Both the position numbers and the translations under genes were made by a program. The notes below the pieces were generated by a model, which searched no databases, had not been told where the DNA came from, and was given only the letters and a program-made list of their open reading frames with translations. Source: Pandoraea sp. PE-S2T-3 (GTDB lineage: Bacteria; Pseudomonadota; Gammaproteobacteria; Burkholderiales; Burkholderiaceae). From it: a DNA stretch of 64,000 nt. Below, piece after piece: positions 1 through 9,185 of the stretch (positions are counted from its first letter, which is position 1; each line of letters begins with the position of its first letter). The stretch covers positions 186,001-250,000 of the forward strand of contig NZ_NGUQ01000033.1 of NCBI RefSeq assembly GCF_002179965.1. Reading direction: 5' to 3'.

Positions 1-1
1 A

Positions 2-1060
2 GCGCTCACGCGCGGCATGACGATCGCCATCGACGAGATCAACGCGAGTGGCGGCGTGGTCGGCGGCCGCAAACTCGAACTGGTGCGCCGCGATGACGAG
101 GGCAACCCCGCCAAAGGCGTGCTCGCCGCACGCGAGCTGATCTACAAGGACAAGGTGGCGGTGCTCTTCGGCGGACTGGATACGCCGGTCTCGATGGCCA
201 TCGTGCCGATCGCCAATCAGGAGAAAGTGCCGTTCATGGGGCCGTGGGCCGCCGGCACGCCGATCACCCGTAACGGGGCCAATCCGAACTATGTGTTCCG
301 CGTGTCGGCCGTCGACGAGATCGTCGACGGGGCGATGGTGAACTACGCGCAGCAGACGTTCGGTGCGAAAAAGCTCGGCCTGATTCTCGTGAACAACCCG
401 TGGGGCGAGTCGAACGAGAAAGGCATCGTCGCGGCACTCGCCGCCAAGGGCATGAAGCCCGCCGCCGTCGAGAAGTTCGAGGCGAACGATGTGGACGTCA
501 CGCCGCAACTGGGGCGCCTGAAGGCTGCTGGCGCGGACACCTTGCTGATGGTCGGGAACGTCGGTCCGTCGGCACAGGTGGTGAAGTCGCTCGACCGCAT
601 GGGCTGGAAGGTGCCTATCGTCTCGCATTGGGGCCCCGCAGGCGGGCGCTTCACCGAGCTGGCCGGCCCCAACGCCAAGACCGTGCACTTCGTGCAGACG
701 TATAGCTTCTTCGGCGCGACGTCGCCGGTGAGCACACGCGTCGTCGCCGCCCTCAAGGCGAAGTATTCGGACATCAAGGGCGCCGACGACATCACCCCGG
801 CCGTGGGTGTCGCCAATGCCTACGACGCGATGCGTCTCACCGCGCTCGCCATCGACAAAGCCGGTTCGACCAACGGCGATGCGATCCGCACGGGCTTCTA
901 CAAGATCGACCGCTACGACGGGCTCATCAAGACCTACGTGAAGCCTTTCAGTGAGCAGCAGCACGACGCGCTGTCGGCACAAGACTACGTGTGGGCGCAG
1001 TTCATCGACAACCGCATCGTGCCGGTGGCACCGGCGGGCGCGAAAGTCGCGGCGAAGTAA
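2..1060 (+). CDS. ABC transporter periplasmic substrate-binding protein (5' end outside the window)
   Basis: This is a type I periplasmic binding protein of the LivJ/Peripla_BP_6 kind, which delivers amino-acid-like ligands to a branched-chain amino acid ABC importer. The reading frame is open to the left edge, so the signal peptide and first residues lie outside; an internal Met at position 17 is too late to be the start because the fold is already under way there (motif AIDEINASGG). The 352 visible residues contain the family's typical stretches (GGLDTPVSMA, then VNNPWGESNEKG) and end in a lysine-rich tail. It is the first visible gene of an operon with the LivH permease (57 nt downstream), the LivM-LivG-LivF fusion and a gamma-glutamyltransferase-family gene. 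The ligand cannot be read from sequence; the neighbouring transferase suggests a gamma-glutamyl or related peptide or amino acid. Confidence 0.9.
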   Translation, partial: ALTRGMTIAIDEINASGGVVGGRKLELVRRDDEGNPAKGVLAARELIYKDKVAVLFGGLDTPVSMAIVPIANQEKVPFMGPWAAGTPITRNGANPNYVFRVSAVDEIVDGAMVNYAQQTFGAKKLGLILVNNPWGESNEKGIVAALAAKGMKPAAVEKFEANDVDVTPQLGRLKAAGADTLLMVGNVGPSAQVVKSLDRMGWKVPIVSHWGPAGGRFTELAGPNAKTVHFVQTYSFFGATSPVSTRVVAALKAKYSDIKGADDITPAVGVANAYDAMRLTALAIDKAGSTNGDAIRTGFYKIDRYDGLIKTYVKPFSEQQHDALSAQDYVWAQFIDNRIVPVAPAGAKVAAK

Positions 1061-1117
1061 GTCACACCGTTGGGCTAACGAACGGGCGCCGCGATGCGGC
1101 GTCCCGGAGGACTTTTC

Positions 1118-1996
1118 ATGCAATGGATCTCGGCGCTGGTCGCCGGCCTGGGGCTCGGCAGTATGTACGGCCTCATGGCGCTCGGCTTTCATCTGACGTT
1201 CGCCGTGAGTGCGACGGTCAATTTCGCGCAGGGCAGCTCGATGATGCTGGGCGCCGTGCTGGCGTACACGTTCGCACAGACGCTCGGCTGGCCGATGCCG
1301 CTGGCGATCGTCGCGGCACTGGTTCTTTGCGCCGTCTATGGGCTGGTGGTCGAACGGCTTGCCGTGCAGCCGTTCGTGCGGCGCGGATCCAGCGCATGGC
1401 TGATGGCGACCGTGGCGCTGGGCATCGTGCTCGACAACCTCGTCATGCTGACGTTCGGCACGGAGCCGCGCAGCCTGCCCTCGCCGCTTGCACAAAGCTC
1501 GCTGCAAATCGGTGACGCCGGTCTCGGCGTCTATCCGTTGCAACTGCTGATCCCGGTCGTCGGTCTCGCACTCGCCGCGCTGCTGCATTACGTGTTGCGC
1601 CGCTCACGCTGGGGTGTCGCTATGCTCGCCGTGGTGCAGAACCGCGACGCCGCCCGCCTCATGGGCATTCCCATTCAACGCACGATCGCCGCAGCGTTTG
1701 CCGTCTCGACGCTGCTCGCCGGTATCGCGGGCGTGCTGATCGCGCCGCTGTTCAACGTGCAGGCCGATATGGGGACGGTCTTTGGCCTCAAGGCGTTCGC
1801 CGTGGCAATTCTCGGCGGCTTGTCGAGCGCGTGGGGCGTCATGATTGCCGGGCTGCTGTTCGGTGTGGCCGAAGCGATGATCACCGCGACGCTCGGGTCG
1901 GGCTACACACAAATCATCACGTTCGGTCTGGTCATTGTGTTGCTGGCCATGCGGCCGGACGGCATTTTCGGTCGCGCGGAGGTGCGCAAAGTATGA
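1118..1996 (+). CDS. Branched-chain amino acid type ABC permease (LivH family)
   Basis: A 292-residue inner-membrane permease made almost entirely of hydrophobic helices, with the LivH-type N-terminus (GLGLGSMYGLMALG) and a conserved region near FAVAILGGLSSAWG. It forms half of the translocation pore with the LivM domain of the next gene. An in-frame ATG exists at 1094, but the Shine-Dalgarno sequence GGAGG at 1106-1110 is placed correctly for the ATG at 1118, which also gives the usual LivH start. The stop overlaps the next start as ATGA, indicating translational coupling. Family assignment is firm; substrate is unknown. Confidence 0.9.
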   Translation: MQWISALVAGLGLGSMYGLMALGFHLTFAVSATVNFAQGSSMMLGAVLAYTFAQTLGWPMPLAIVAALVLCAVYGLVVERLAVQPFVRRGSSAWLMATVALGIVLDNLVMLTFGTEPRSLPSPLAQSSLQIGDAGLGVYPLQLLIPVVGLALAALLHYVLRRSRWGVAMLAVVQNRDAARLMGIPIQRTIAAAFAVSTLLAGIAGVLIAPLFNVQADMGTVFGLKAFAVAILGGLSSAWGVMIAGLLFGVAEAMITATLGSGYTQIITFGLVIVLLAMRPDGIFGRAEVRKV

Positions 1997-4590
1997 GTGA
2001 CTCTCCTTTGCGACTGGCGTCGCAGCCTGCCGTCTCTCTCTCGCCGATGAAGACGCAGCCCTCGCGTGATGGTCTGGCCCTTGGCGCTGTACTTGCCGTC
2101 GCGCTGCTGGCGATGGCCGGTGCCGCATGTGTCGTGAACGGCTATTTCGTGGTGGTGATCGCCGGCGTGGCGTTGCTGGCCATCTGCGGCGTGGGTCTGA
2201 ATCTTCTGCTGGGTCTGACCGGACAGGTGTCGTTCGGCCATGTCGGCTTCTATGCCATCGGGGCGTACGCCGTGGCCATTCTGACGACGCAGGCGGGCTG
2301 GCCGTTCTGGCCCGCGTGGCTGGCGGGTGGCGTGATTGCGGCGCTCACCGGTGGATTGCTCGCGTTGCCTGCGCTTCGCGTGCGCGGGCCGGGGCTGGCG
2401 ATGGTGACGATTGCGTTTGGCTTCATCGTGGAACATGGCGCGGTCGAGTGGCGTGCGTTGACAGGCGGTCAGAACGGCCTGATGGGCGTGCTGCCGCCGG
2501 GTGTCTTCGGTATCGCAGGCAGCGAGCGTGTGGTGGCGGTAGCGGCTTTAGTCGTGCTTGCTGTCTCGTTGCTGATTTACGCACGCATCTCTCGTGGCGC
2601 GTGGGGCGCGGCCATGCGAGCCGTGCGCGATAGCGAAACGGCGGCGGCATCGATCGGCGTCAATCCTATTGTCGTGAAGGCGGTAGCGTTCGCATTCTCC
2701 GCAGCGCTCGCCGGACTTGCGGGCGGGTTGTTCGCACCGCTGCAAGGCATGGTCACGCCGGGCATGTTCTCGTTCCTTCAGTCGATTCTGTTCGTCCTCG
2801 TCGTGATGATCGGCGGCGCGGGCACGATTGCCGGGCCGCTCGTCGGTGCCGTGATCGTCGGACTGTTGCCGGAGTTTCTTGCCAGTCTTGAGAACCTGCG
2901 CCTGTTGTGTTTCGGCGTGTTGTTACTGGTGGTGTTGTGGGGGGCGCCCAACGGCGTGATCGGGGTGCTGGGAAATTGGTGGACGTCGCGCAGACGTGCC
3001 GAACCGGGCGACGCCAGCATCGGGATGACATCCACATTGACCTTGCCGGTGCTCGCGCCATCGCAGCGCAAGGGGCTCGCGGCGCAAGGGTTGACGATGA
3101 CCTTCGGTGGCGTGAAAGCCGTAGCCGATCTCTCGTTCGAATTGCCTGCGGCGGGCGTGACCAGCCTGATCGGCCCGAACGGTGCGGGCAAGTCGACCGT
3201 GCTCAATATGCTGTCCGGCTTCTACCGGCCGCAGTCGGGCACGCGCTCGCTCGGCGGGGACGGACTTGCGGCACGCGGTGCTTGTGACAGCGCGCGACAC
3301 GGCGTGGCGCGCACGTATCAGACATCGCAACTGTTCGCGGGCATGAGCGTGCTCGATAACGTGACGCTGGGGTTGAGTGCGGGGCGTCTGGGGGGATTGC
3401 TCGGCGTCGCCCGCATGCGAGGCAAGTCGCAACGCGATGAGGCGATGGCATTGCTGCGCGCCTGCGGCTATCACGGCGACGTCAATCTGATGGCGGCCGA
3501 TCTCGCCCACGTCGACCGTCGTCTTGTGGAGATCGCGCGGGCATTGGCGACGCGTCCGACAGTGTTGCTGCTCGATGAGCCGGCCGCCGGTCTGTCGACG
3601 CAGGACAAGGCACAACTGGGCAAACTGCTGCGGCAGATTGCCGATAGCGGCGTGGCGGTGGGCCTCGTCGAACACGACATGTCGCTGGTGATGGGCGTAT
3701 CCGATGGCATCGTCGTGATCGACGCGGGGCGATTTCTCGCGCAAGGCACGCCTACAGCGATCCGTCACGACGAGCGCGTCCGTCAGGCTTATCTTGGCGC
3801 AGCGTCTGCGGATGCTGCTAAGCCAGTCGGGCGCGCGGCCGCGACCACGCCGGAAGTGCTCGGCGTCGGCAAGCTGACGGCGGGCTATGGTGCCGCGCCC
3901 GTGATGCACGACGTGTCGATTCAAGTGCGAGACGGCGAACTCGTCGCGCTGCTCGGCGCCAATGGTGCCGGCAAGTCGACCCTCATGCGTGCGCTGGCAG
4001 GCCTGCATCGCCCTGTCAGTGGCGGCATCACGTTCAATGGCCACGACCTGTCACGGCTCGATGCCGCGAAGATCGCCGCCATGGGGGTGGTGCTGGTGCC
4101 TGAAGGGCGTCAGGTGTTCCCGGAATTGTCGGTGCTGGATAACCTTCGGCTCGGCGCGTTCCCTTGCGGACGTTTGCCGCGCGCGACGCTCGACGCCCGT
4201 ATCGCGCAGATGTTTGCACGGTATCCGCGTCTGCACGAGCGGCAACATCAGCGTGCCGGTCTGCTCTCCGGTGGCGAGCAACAGATGCTGGCGATCGCGC
4301 GCGCTCTGATGTCGTCTCCGCGTGTGCTCTTGCTCGACGAGCCGTCGCTCGGCCTCGCCCCGAAGGTGATCGCTGAATTGTTCGCGTCGCTCGATGCGTT
4401 GCGCCGTGAGTCGCTGTCGATGCTGCTGGTCGATCAGATGGCCGTCATGGCGTTGTCGATTGCCGACCGTGGCTACGTGCTTGAAGAGGGGCGCGTGACG
4501 GTCAGCGGCTCGGCGATCGAGCTTGCTGCCGATGCGCGTCTCGCCGCCGCGTATCTCGGTGGCGAGCATGAAGCGGGAGCGGCCGCATGA
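1993..4590 (+). CDS. LivM-LivG-LivF triple fusion: ABC permease with two ATPase domains
   Basis: One 865-residue reading frame carries three units that are usually separate genes. Residues about 25-330 are a LivM-type permease (GLTGQVSFGHVGF motif). A LivG-type ATPase follows, with Walker A GPNGAGKST at residues 394-402 and Walker B VLLLDEP. The last part is a LivF-type ATPase with Walker A GANGAGKST at 655-663 and a canonical LSGGEQQ signature. The LivG half lacks a standard LSxGQ signature: the segment before its Walker B reads LAHVDRRLVEIARAL. No stop codon or frame change separates the units. The ATG overlaps the LivH stop and the TGA overlaps the transferase start (ATGA at both ends). 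LivM-LivG fusions are known; a continuous three-part fusion is less usual. It should power import using the upstream binding protein and LivH. Confidence 0.9.
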   Translation: MSDSPLRLASQPAVSLSPMKTQPSRDGLALGAVLAVALLAMAGAACVVNGYFVVVIAGVALLAICGVGLNLLLGLTGQVSFGHVGFYAIGAYAVAILTTQAGWPFWPAWLAGGVIAALTGGLLALPALRVRGPGLAMVTIAFGFIVEHGAVEWRALTGGQNGLMGVLPPGVFGIAGSERVVAVAALVVLAVSLLIYARISRGAWGAAMRAVRDSETAAASIGVNPIVVKAVAFAFSAALAGLAGGLFAPLQGMVTPGMFSFLQSILFVLVVMIGGAGTIAGPLVGAVIVGLLPEFLASLENLRLLCFGVLLLVVLWGAPNGVIGVLGNWWTSRRRAEPGDASIGMTSTLTLPVLAPSQRKGLAAQGLTMTFGGVKAVADLSFELPAAGVTSLIGPNGAGKSTVLNMLSGFYRPQSGTRSLGGDGLAARGACDSARHGVARTYQTSQLFAGMSVLDNVTLGLSAGRLGGLLGVARMRGKSQRDEAMALLRACGYHGDVNLMAADLAHVDRRLVEIARALATRPTVLLLDEPAAGLSTQDKAQLGKLLRQIADSGVAVGLVEHDMSLVMGVSDGIVVIDAGRFLAQGTPTAIRHDERVRQAYLGAASADAAKPVGRAAATTPEVLGVGKLTAGYGAAPVMHDVSIQVRDGELVALLGANGAGKSTLMRALAGLHRPVSGGITFNGHDLSRLDAAKIAAMGVVLVPEGRQVFPELSVLDNLRLGAFPCGRLPRATLDARIAQMFARYPRLHERQHQRAGLLSGGEQQMLAIARALMSSPRVLLLDEPSLGLAPKVIAELFASLDALRRESLSMLLVDQMAVMALSIADRGYVLEEGRVTVSGSAIELAADARLAAAYLGGEHEAGAAA

Positions 4591-6227
4591 CCGCGCGCGA
4601 CGTGGTGAATATCGCTACCTCGGCACCCGCCAGCGGGCGGGCCGGGCTGGTCACGAGTCCGCATGCGCTGGCGAGCATGGCAGGCCGTGACGTGTTGCAA
4701 CAAGGCGGCAACGCCATCGAAGCGGCCATCGCCATCGCCGCGATGTTGTGCGTGACGATGCCGCACTTCACCGGTCTCGGCGGTGACGGTTTCTGGCTGT
4801 TGGCCGACGGTACGTCAGGCAGCAAGGCACCGCTCGCCATCTCCGGCATCGGGCAAGCGGCACGCCATCTGCCGTCTGAATTGCTGAGTGGCGATGCGAT
4901 CGCTGTGCGCGGTCCGGCGTCCACATTGACCACAGCGGCGACGGTCGCGGCGTGGGAGGCGGCGTATCGCGTCAGTCGCGAGCAATGGGGCGGCACGTTG
5001 TCATGGGCGTCGTTGCTCGCACCGGCCATCGCGGCGGCGGAAGATGGCTTCGCGACGAGTCGCTCGCAGGACTTCTGGTATTCGTATCGCGCTGCCGAAA
5101 TGGCGGATGCGGCGACATGGCACGGCTTTGCGCAGACGTTTCTGCCAGACGGACGTGCGCCTGCCGCAGACGAATCGTTTCGGCAACCGGCACTAGCAGC
5201 GACATTGCGTCAGCTTGCCGATGGCGGGCCACGTGAGTTCTATGAGGGCGAGTTGGCCGCCCGCCTGGCAGACGGCTTGCAGGCGGCGGGTTCACCGCTC
5301 ACGCGCGAGGATCTTGCTGCCACGCGGGTGCACGTGTCGGACGCATTGACGATGCCGTATGGCGACGGTGTGTTGGCAACATTGCCGCCGCCGACGCAAG
5401 GGGTAACGACGCTACAAATCATGGGGATTCTCGCGCGCTTGGGGCTGAAAGATTGTACTCACGGCAGCGCGACGTATTACCACCGGCTCGTGGAGGCGGT
5501 GAAGCAGGCGTTTATCGATCGCGACCGGTACATCGCAGATCCGGATTTCGTGGATATTCCCGTCGCGACGATGTTGTCGGACGAGCATCTTCGCGCCGCA
5601 GCGTCACGCATCGACGATCAGGTAGCACTCGACTGGCCGCATCGTTTTCGCGAAGGCGACACGGTGTACTTCGCGGCGACGGATGCGGCCGGACGCGCGG
5701 TGAGCGTGCTACAGACGATCTACTTCGACTGGGGCAGTGGTGTGATGGCGGGCGACACAGGGGTGCTGTGGCACAACCGGGGCGCGGCGTTTCGCCCGGC
5801 GGGCAGTGCACATCCGAATGCGCTGATGCCCGGCAAGCGGCCCTTTCACACGCTCAATCCCGGCATGTACCTGAAAGATGGGCGAGCGCGATTGCTGTAT
5901 GGGACACAGGGGGCGGACGGACAGCCACAAACGCTGAGCGCACTGCTTACCCGATTGATCGATTACGGGATGTCGCCACACGAAGCGTTATCCCATCCGC
6001 GCTTTCTGCTAGGCCGGACGTTCTCCGACAGCCGGGACAACCTCAAGCTTGAGAGCGACGCAGGGGACGCGGTGTTTGTGGCGCTCGCTGAACGGGGGCA
6101 TGCAGTAGCGCCATTGCCGAGGCATAGTCCGCTGGCGGGTCAGGCCGGGGTGATTGCTATTTCGGAAGACGGTCTCGCGAGTGGTGCGCATGACCCGCGT
6201 AGCGATGGGGCGGCGTTGGCGGTGTAG
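4587..6227 (+). CDS. Gamma-glutamyltransferase family protein
   Basis: A 546-residue Ntn-hydrolase related to gamma-glutamyltranspeptidase. The N-terminal part has the family sequence SPHALASMAGRDVLQQGGNA. The presumed self-cleavage and nucleophile threonine is Thr359 in the motif GDTVYFAATD, which would give large and small subunits. The GTQGADGQPQT stretch corresponds to the conserved small-subunit region. No obvious signal peptide is visible, so a cytoplasmic location is likely, unlike classic periplasmic GGT. It starts inside the stop of the ABC fusion (ATGA) and is very probably co-transcribed with it. It could hydrolyse a gamma-glutamyl or acylated amino compound brought in by the importer. 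The family also includes acylases, so the exact substrate is open. Confidence 0.85.
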   Translation: MTARDVVNIATSAPASGRAGLVTSPHALASMAGRDVLQQGGNAIEAAIAIAAMLCVTMPHFTGLGGDGFWLLADGTSGSKAPLAISGIGQAARHLPSELLSGDAIAVRGPASTLTTAATVAAWEAAYRVSREQWGGTLSWASLLAPAIAAAEDGFATSRSQDFWYSYRAAEMADAATWHGFAQTFLPDGRAPAADESFRQPALAATLRQLADGGPREFYEGELAARLADGLQAAGSPLTREDLAATRVHVSDALTMPYGDGVLATLPPPTQGVTTLQIMGILARLGLKDCTHGSATYYHRLVEAVKQAFIDRDRYIADPDFVDIPVATMLSDEHLRAAASRIDDQVALDWPHRFREGDTVYFAATDAAGRAVSVLQTIYFDWGSGVMAGDTGVLWHNRGAAFRPAGSAHPNALMPGKRPFHTLNPGMYLKDGRARLLYGTQGADGQPQTLSALLTRLIDYGMSPHEALSHPRFLLGRTFSDSRDNLKLESDAGDAVFVALAERGHAVAPLPRHSPLAGQAGVIAISEDGLASGAHDPRSDGAALAV

Positions 6228-6254
6228 CCCTGTACGGGCCAGACCCGCCGACAC

Positions 6255-6974
6255 CTAGCCTTCGACATCGGATCGCGCGCGAACGTCGAGCATGTAGCCT
6301 TCCCCACGAATCGTCCGCAGTAACCGTGGCTCCTTGATGTCCTCTCGTAATTTATGCCGCAGCCTCGATATCTGTACGTCAATGCTGCGATCAAACGCAT
6401 CGATGGATTTCCCTCGGGCCGTATCCATCAAGTACTCACGGCTTAGCACGCGTCCCGGCGCGGAAAGAAAGGCGTTCAGCAGTCGAAATTCCGCGTTCGA
6501 AAGCGGAATAACCGTGTTATCGGGCGCAATCAGATGGCGACCGATCAAGCTCAGACGCCATCCCGCGAACTTCCGCTCGTCCTTGGGTTCGGGTATCGCC
6601 CGCGCCTGCGCACGGGTGCGGCGAAGAATCGTCTGAATTCGCGCTACCAGCTCTCGCGGTTCAAACGGCTTCACGACGTAATCGTCCGCACCGAGTTCCA
6701 GACCGACAATTCTGTCGGTCATCTCGCCACGCGCGGTGAGCATCACAATGGGAATTTCCGACGAGGTGCGCAATTCCCGGCATAACGTCAGACCATCGCT
6801 GTCGGGAAGCATCAGGTCGAGCACGACGATGTCGATATCGTTGTGCTCGAGCACGTCGTGCATCTCCTCCCCACTGGCCGCCTGCATACAGGTCATGCCA
6901 AAACCGGCAAGACAATCACAGAGCAGAGTCCTTATCTGCGCATCGTCATCGACTACAAGTACGTGCGTTGCCAT
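6255..6974 (-). CDS. OmpR-family response regulator
   Basis: A 239-residue two-component response regulator. The receiver domain has the acidic pair at residues 9-11, the phospho-acceptor Asp53 (VVLDLMLPDSDG) and the conserved Lys in GADDYVVKPFEP. The C-terminal winged helix (about 140-232) has the typical RLLNAFLSAPGRVLSREYL and RTIRGEGYML segments. No kinase gene adjoins it. It is divergent from tonB, and its promoter region contains two sequence elements also found upstream of the sensor kinase near 18.2 kb, so that kinase is the probable partner. It converges with the gamma-glutamyltransferase gene (27-nt gap). Likely targets are the tonB and receptor operons. Confidence 0.92.
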   Translation of the reverse strand: MATHVLVVDDDAQIRTLLCDCLAGFGMTCMQAASGEEMHDVLEHNDIDIVVLDLMLPDSDGLTLCRELRTSSEIPIVMLTARGEMTDRIVGLELGADDYVVKPFEPRELVARIQTILRRTRAQARAIPEPKDERKFAGWRLSLIGRHLIAPDNTVIPLSNAEFRLLNAFLSAPGRVLSREYLMDTARGKSIDAFDRSIDVQISRLRHKLREDIKEPRLLRTIRGEGYMLDVRARSDVEG

Positions 6975-7066
6975 GGCTTTTTCCTCTTCTCATCCACCGC
7001 CGCGTCGATTCAGTGTCCCCAAGTTCCGGATTATCGGCGACAAACGTGCCGGCAATCTTGCGGCTT

Positions 7067-7084
7067 TGTTGCAGTCCTGAAACA
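7067..7084. promoter_or_regulatory. Shared palindrome-like operator (site E2, copy 1)
   Basis: TGTTGCAGTCCTGAAACA lies between the response regulator and tonB. It matches TGTTTCCGTCCTGAAACA at 18097-18114 in 16 of 18 positions; the second copy is a clean TGTTTC-N6-GAAACA inverted repeat. Two near-identical sites in the two divergent control regions of one locus suggest a regulator binding site. Confidence 0.6.
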
Positions 7085-7107
7085 TTCGGCGCGATCCTAT
7101 CGCTTCG

Positions 7108-7151
7108 GCTATGTATCAAACCCGATACAAAGTCGAGATGAAACAGAAATA
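7108..7151 (-). promoter_or_regulatory. Shared 44-bp regulatory element (site E1, copy 1)
   Basis: Read on the minus strand this runs from TATTTCTG through ACTTTGTATCG to ACATAGC. It matches 17995-18038 (plus strand) in 36 of 44 positions without a gap. Mismatches cluster in one 8-bp block, leaving conserved blocks of 8, 11 and 7 bp. It points toward the response regulator gene, whereas copy 2 points toward the sensor kinase. It may contain both a promoter and the response-regulator site. Confidence 0.7.
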
Positions 7152-7207
7152 CCCGCGCCGTAACGTGACTCCACACAAGACCTATGCAGGTAGGAGACAC
7201 GTAGTCC

Positions 7208-7846
7208 ATGAATTACGCTCAGCCCAAACCACCCGCTCGGCGGCTGCTCGGCATCGGCGTGGCACTGCTGCTGCACGCCCTGATTCTGTATGCCTTGCTT
7301 AGCGGGCTCGCAACGCGTGTTGCGACGATCATTCAGGCGCCCATCGAGACGCGAATCATCGAAGAAATCAAACCGCCGCCCCCGCCTCCGCCGCCACCCC
7401 CGGTAAAGAAGATCGCCCCGGCGCCGCGCCCCGTCGTTCAGCCCAAGGCTTACGTACCGCCGCCCGAAGTTCAGGTACAAGCCACCCCGCAACCCAATGC
7501 CGTGGCCGTGCAGACCGACAAGCCCGTCCCCACGACACCGGTTGCACCACCGGCGCCTCTTGAGAGCAAACCCGTGGCAGGCAACGTCGGCGTCGTTTGC
7601 CCAAACTCCGCGCAAGTCCGTGCCGCCATCCGATACCCGCGTGAAGCGCTGCGCGACAACATCACCGGCAGCGTACTCGTCGAGTTCGTTGTTGGCACCG
7701 ACGGGCAAGTCAAACAACTTCGTGTCGCTCGATCGGCAGCCCCCGTGCTGGACCGAGCCGCGGAGAGCGCGGTGCGGCAATTTCAGTGCGTCGCGCAAGG
7801 CCAGGAAGTCCGCGTCCAGGTGCCGTTCGATTTTCAACTCAATTGA
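7208..7846 (+). CDS. tonB: TonB energy transducer
   Basis: A 212-residue periplasmic energy transducer. It has an N-terminal membrane anchor (about residues 14-36), a proline run followed by a KKIAPAPRP segment spanning the periplasm, and a C-terminal TonB_C domain (about 130-212) with the conserved YPREAL and GSVLVEFVV segments. It couples the proton motive force, through ExbB/ExbD, to outer-membrane receptors, presumably the receptor encoded at 15.5-17.9 kb. The ribosome site TAGGAGA lies just upstream of the ATG. It is first in a run tonB-exbB-exbD-exbD, divergent from the response regulator and preceded by elements E1 and E2. Confidence 0.93.
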   Translation: MNYAQPKPPARRLLGIGVALLLHALILYALLSGLATRVATIIQAPIETRIIEEIKPPPPPPPPPPVKKIAPAPRPVVQPKAYVPPPEVQVQATPQPNAVAVQTDKPVPTTPVAPPAPLESKPVAGNVGVVCPNSAQVRAAIRYPREALRDNITGSVLVEFVVGTDGQVKQLRVARSAAPVLDRAAESAVRQFQCVAQGQEVRVQVPFDFQLN

Positions 7847-7893
7847 GGCGGTCTTCAACCGCCCCCCTCTGAACTCACGTCAAGGAGACGACC

Positions 7894-8715
7894 ATGCTTC
7901 AGTTCCAGTATCGTGCCATGCCCCGTAAGCGCCGCGTTATGGCGCTTATGACAGTCGTATCGACGATCGCGGCGTTCGCCTCGTTGAGCGCACACGCAGC
8001 ATCGACCGTAACCAACCCCTACGGGCTGCAAGCGCTATGGGAAGGCGGCGATATGATCGCTCGCGGGACCCTGCTCATCCTCGTGATCATGTCCATGGGG
8101 AGCTGGTACATCATCGTCGCCAAACTGCTCGAACAGGCCAAGGTCCTGCGTCGTGCCCGTGCCGCGGAAAAGACGTTCTGGAATGCCGCGTCGCTCTCCG
8201 AAGGCGTCCGGTCGCTCGATGCGGGAAGCCCGTTTCGATACATTGCGGAAACCGCGCTGTCTGCCCGAGATCATCACAACGGCGCACTGCTCGATCAGGT
8301 CGATTTGAATACTTGGGTCGCGAGCGCCATCGAGCGTGCGATGACCGGCGTATCGAATCGCCTTCAGGATGGGCTTTCGTTCTTGGGCACGGTCGGGTCA
8401 ACAGCGCCTTTCGTTGGCCTTTTCGGCACCGTCTGGGGCATCTATCACGCGCTCACCGCAATCGGCATTGCGGGCCAAGCCTCCATCGACAAGGTCGCGG
8501 GACCCGTGGGAGAAGCGTTGATCATGACGGCAATCGGTCTGGCGGTCGCCGTTCCCGCCGTGCTCGGATACAACTGGCTTGTCCGTCGCAACAAAGCGGT
8601 CATGGAGCGTGTGCGCGATTTCGGCCGCGAAATACACAACGTGCTGCTCACCGGTAAAACGACGGCGTCCGCCATCGTGGCGACCCGGTCGTCTCAAGTC
8701 GCGCGCGTGGGGTGA
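7894..8715 (+). CDS. exbB: ExbB/TolQ-family proton channel
   Basis: A 273-residue MotA/TolQ/ExbB protein. It has an N-terminal signal-like helix, a first membrane helix at LLILVIMSMGSWYIIVAKLL, and the conserved cytoplasmic-to-membrane region with GTVGSTAPFVGLFGTVWGI and the later AIGLAVAVPAVLGYNW helix. It forms the stator channel with ExbD to drive TonB. AAGGAG lies 8 nt before the ATG. The ATG is 47 nt after the tonB stop. Its stop overlaps no start, but exbD follows within 4 nt. Confidence 0.93.
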   Translation: MLQFQYRAMPRKRRVMALMTVVSTIAAFASLSAHAASTVTNPYGLQALWEGGDMIARGTLLILVIMSMGSWYIIVAKLLEQAKVLRRARAAEKTFWNAASLSEGVRSLDAGSPFRYIAETALSARDHHNGALLDQVDLNTWVASAIERAMTGVSNRLQDGLSFLGTVGSTAPFVGLFGTVWGIYHALTAIGIAGQASIDKVAGPVGEALIMTAIGLAVAVPAVLGYNWLVRRNKAVMERVRDFGREIHNVLLTGKTTASAIVATRSSQVARVG

Positions 8716-8719
8716 TGCC

Positions 8720-9154
8720 ATGGCGATATCCCTGTCTGGCGGGAGCGGTGGCGCAGAGCACGACGAGGTCATGGCGACCATCAACACGACGCCGCTGGTC
8801 GACGTCATGCTGGTGTTGCTCATCATCTTCCTGATCACGATTCCCGTGGTCTCGCACACCGTCCCCGTCACGCTTCCGAAGGAAGCCGTTCAACCCTTGC
8901 AGACCACACCGCAGAACGTTGTTCTTGCCGTGACAAGCGACGGCGAGGTGTATTGGGACGAGCGACGTATTCCCGACGCCGCAACGTTGCTGGACAAACT
9001 CAAGACGGTCGCTGTATTGACGCCCCAACCCGAAGTGCATATTCGCGGCGATCTCGACGCTCGCTACGCCGCGATCGGACGGGTGGTCCTGGCATGCCAG
9101 CGTGCGGGCATCGCCAAAGTCGACTTCATCACCGAAGCGCCGCCGCGCCAATAG
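8720..9154 (+). CDS. exbD: ExbD/TolR-family protein, first copy
   Basis: A 144-residue biopolymer transport protein with the ExbD hallmark TINTTPLVDVMLVLLIIFLI; the Asp of PLVDVM is the proton-carrying residue of the family. The periplasmic domain follows (about 60-144). The start at 8720 is chosen because it gives the short cytoplasmic N-terminus normal for ExbD and lies 4 nt after the exbB stop. It is immediately followed by a second exbD. Confidence 0.92.
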   Translation: MAISLSGGSGGAEHDEVMATINTTPLVDVMLVLLIIFLITIPVVSHTVPVTLPKEAVQPLQTTPQNVVLAVTSDGEVYWDERRIPDAATLLDKLKTVAVLTPQPEVHIRGDLDARYAAIGRVVLACQRAGIAKVDFITEAPPRQ

Positions 9155-9185
9155 CGCGCGAGACGCCCTACATCAGGAGACTTCC

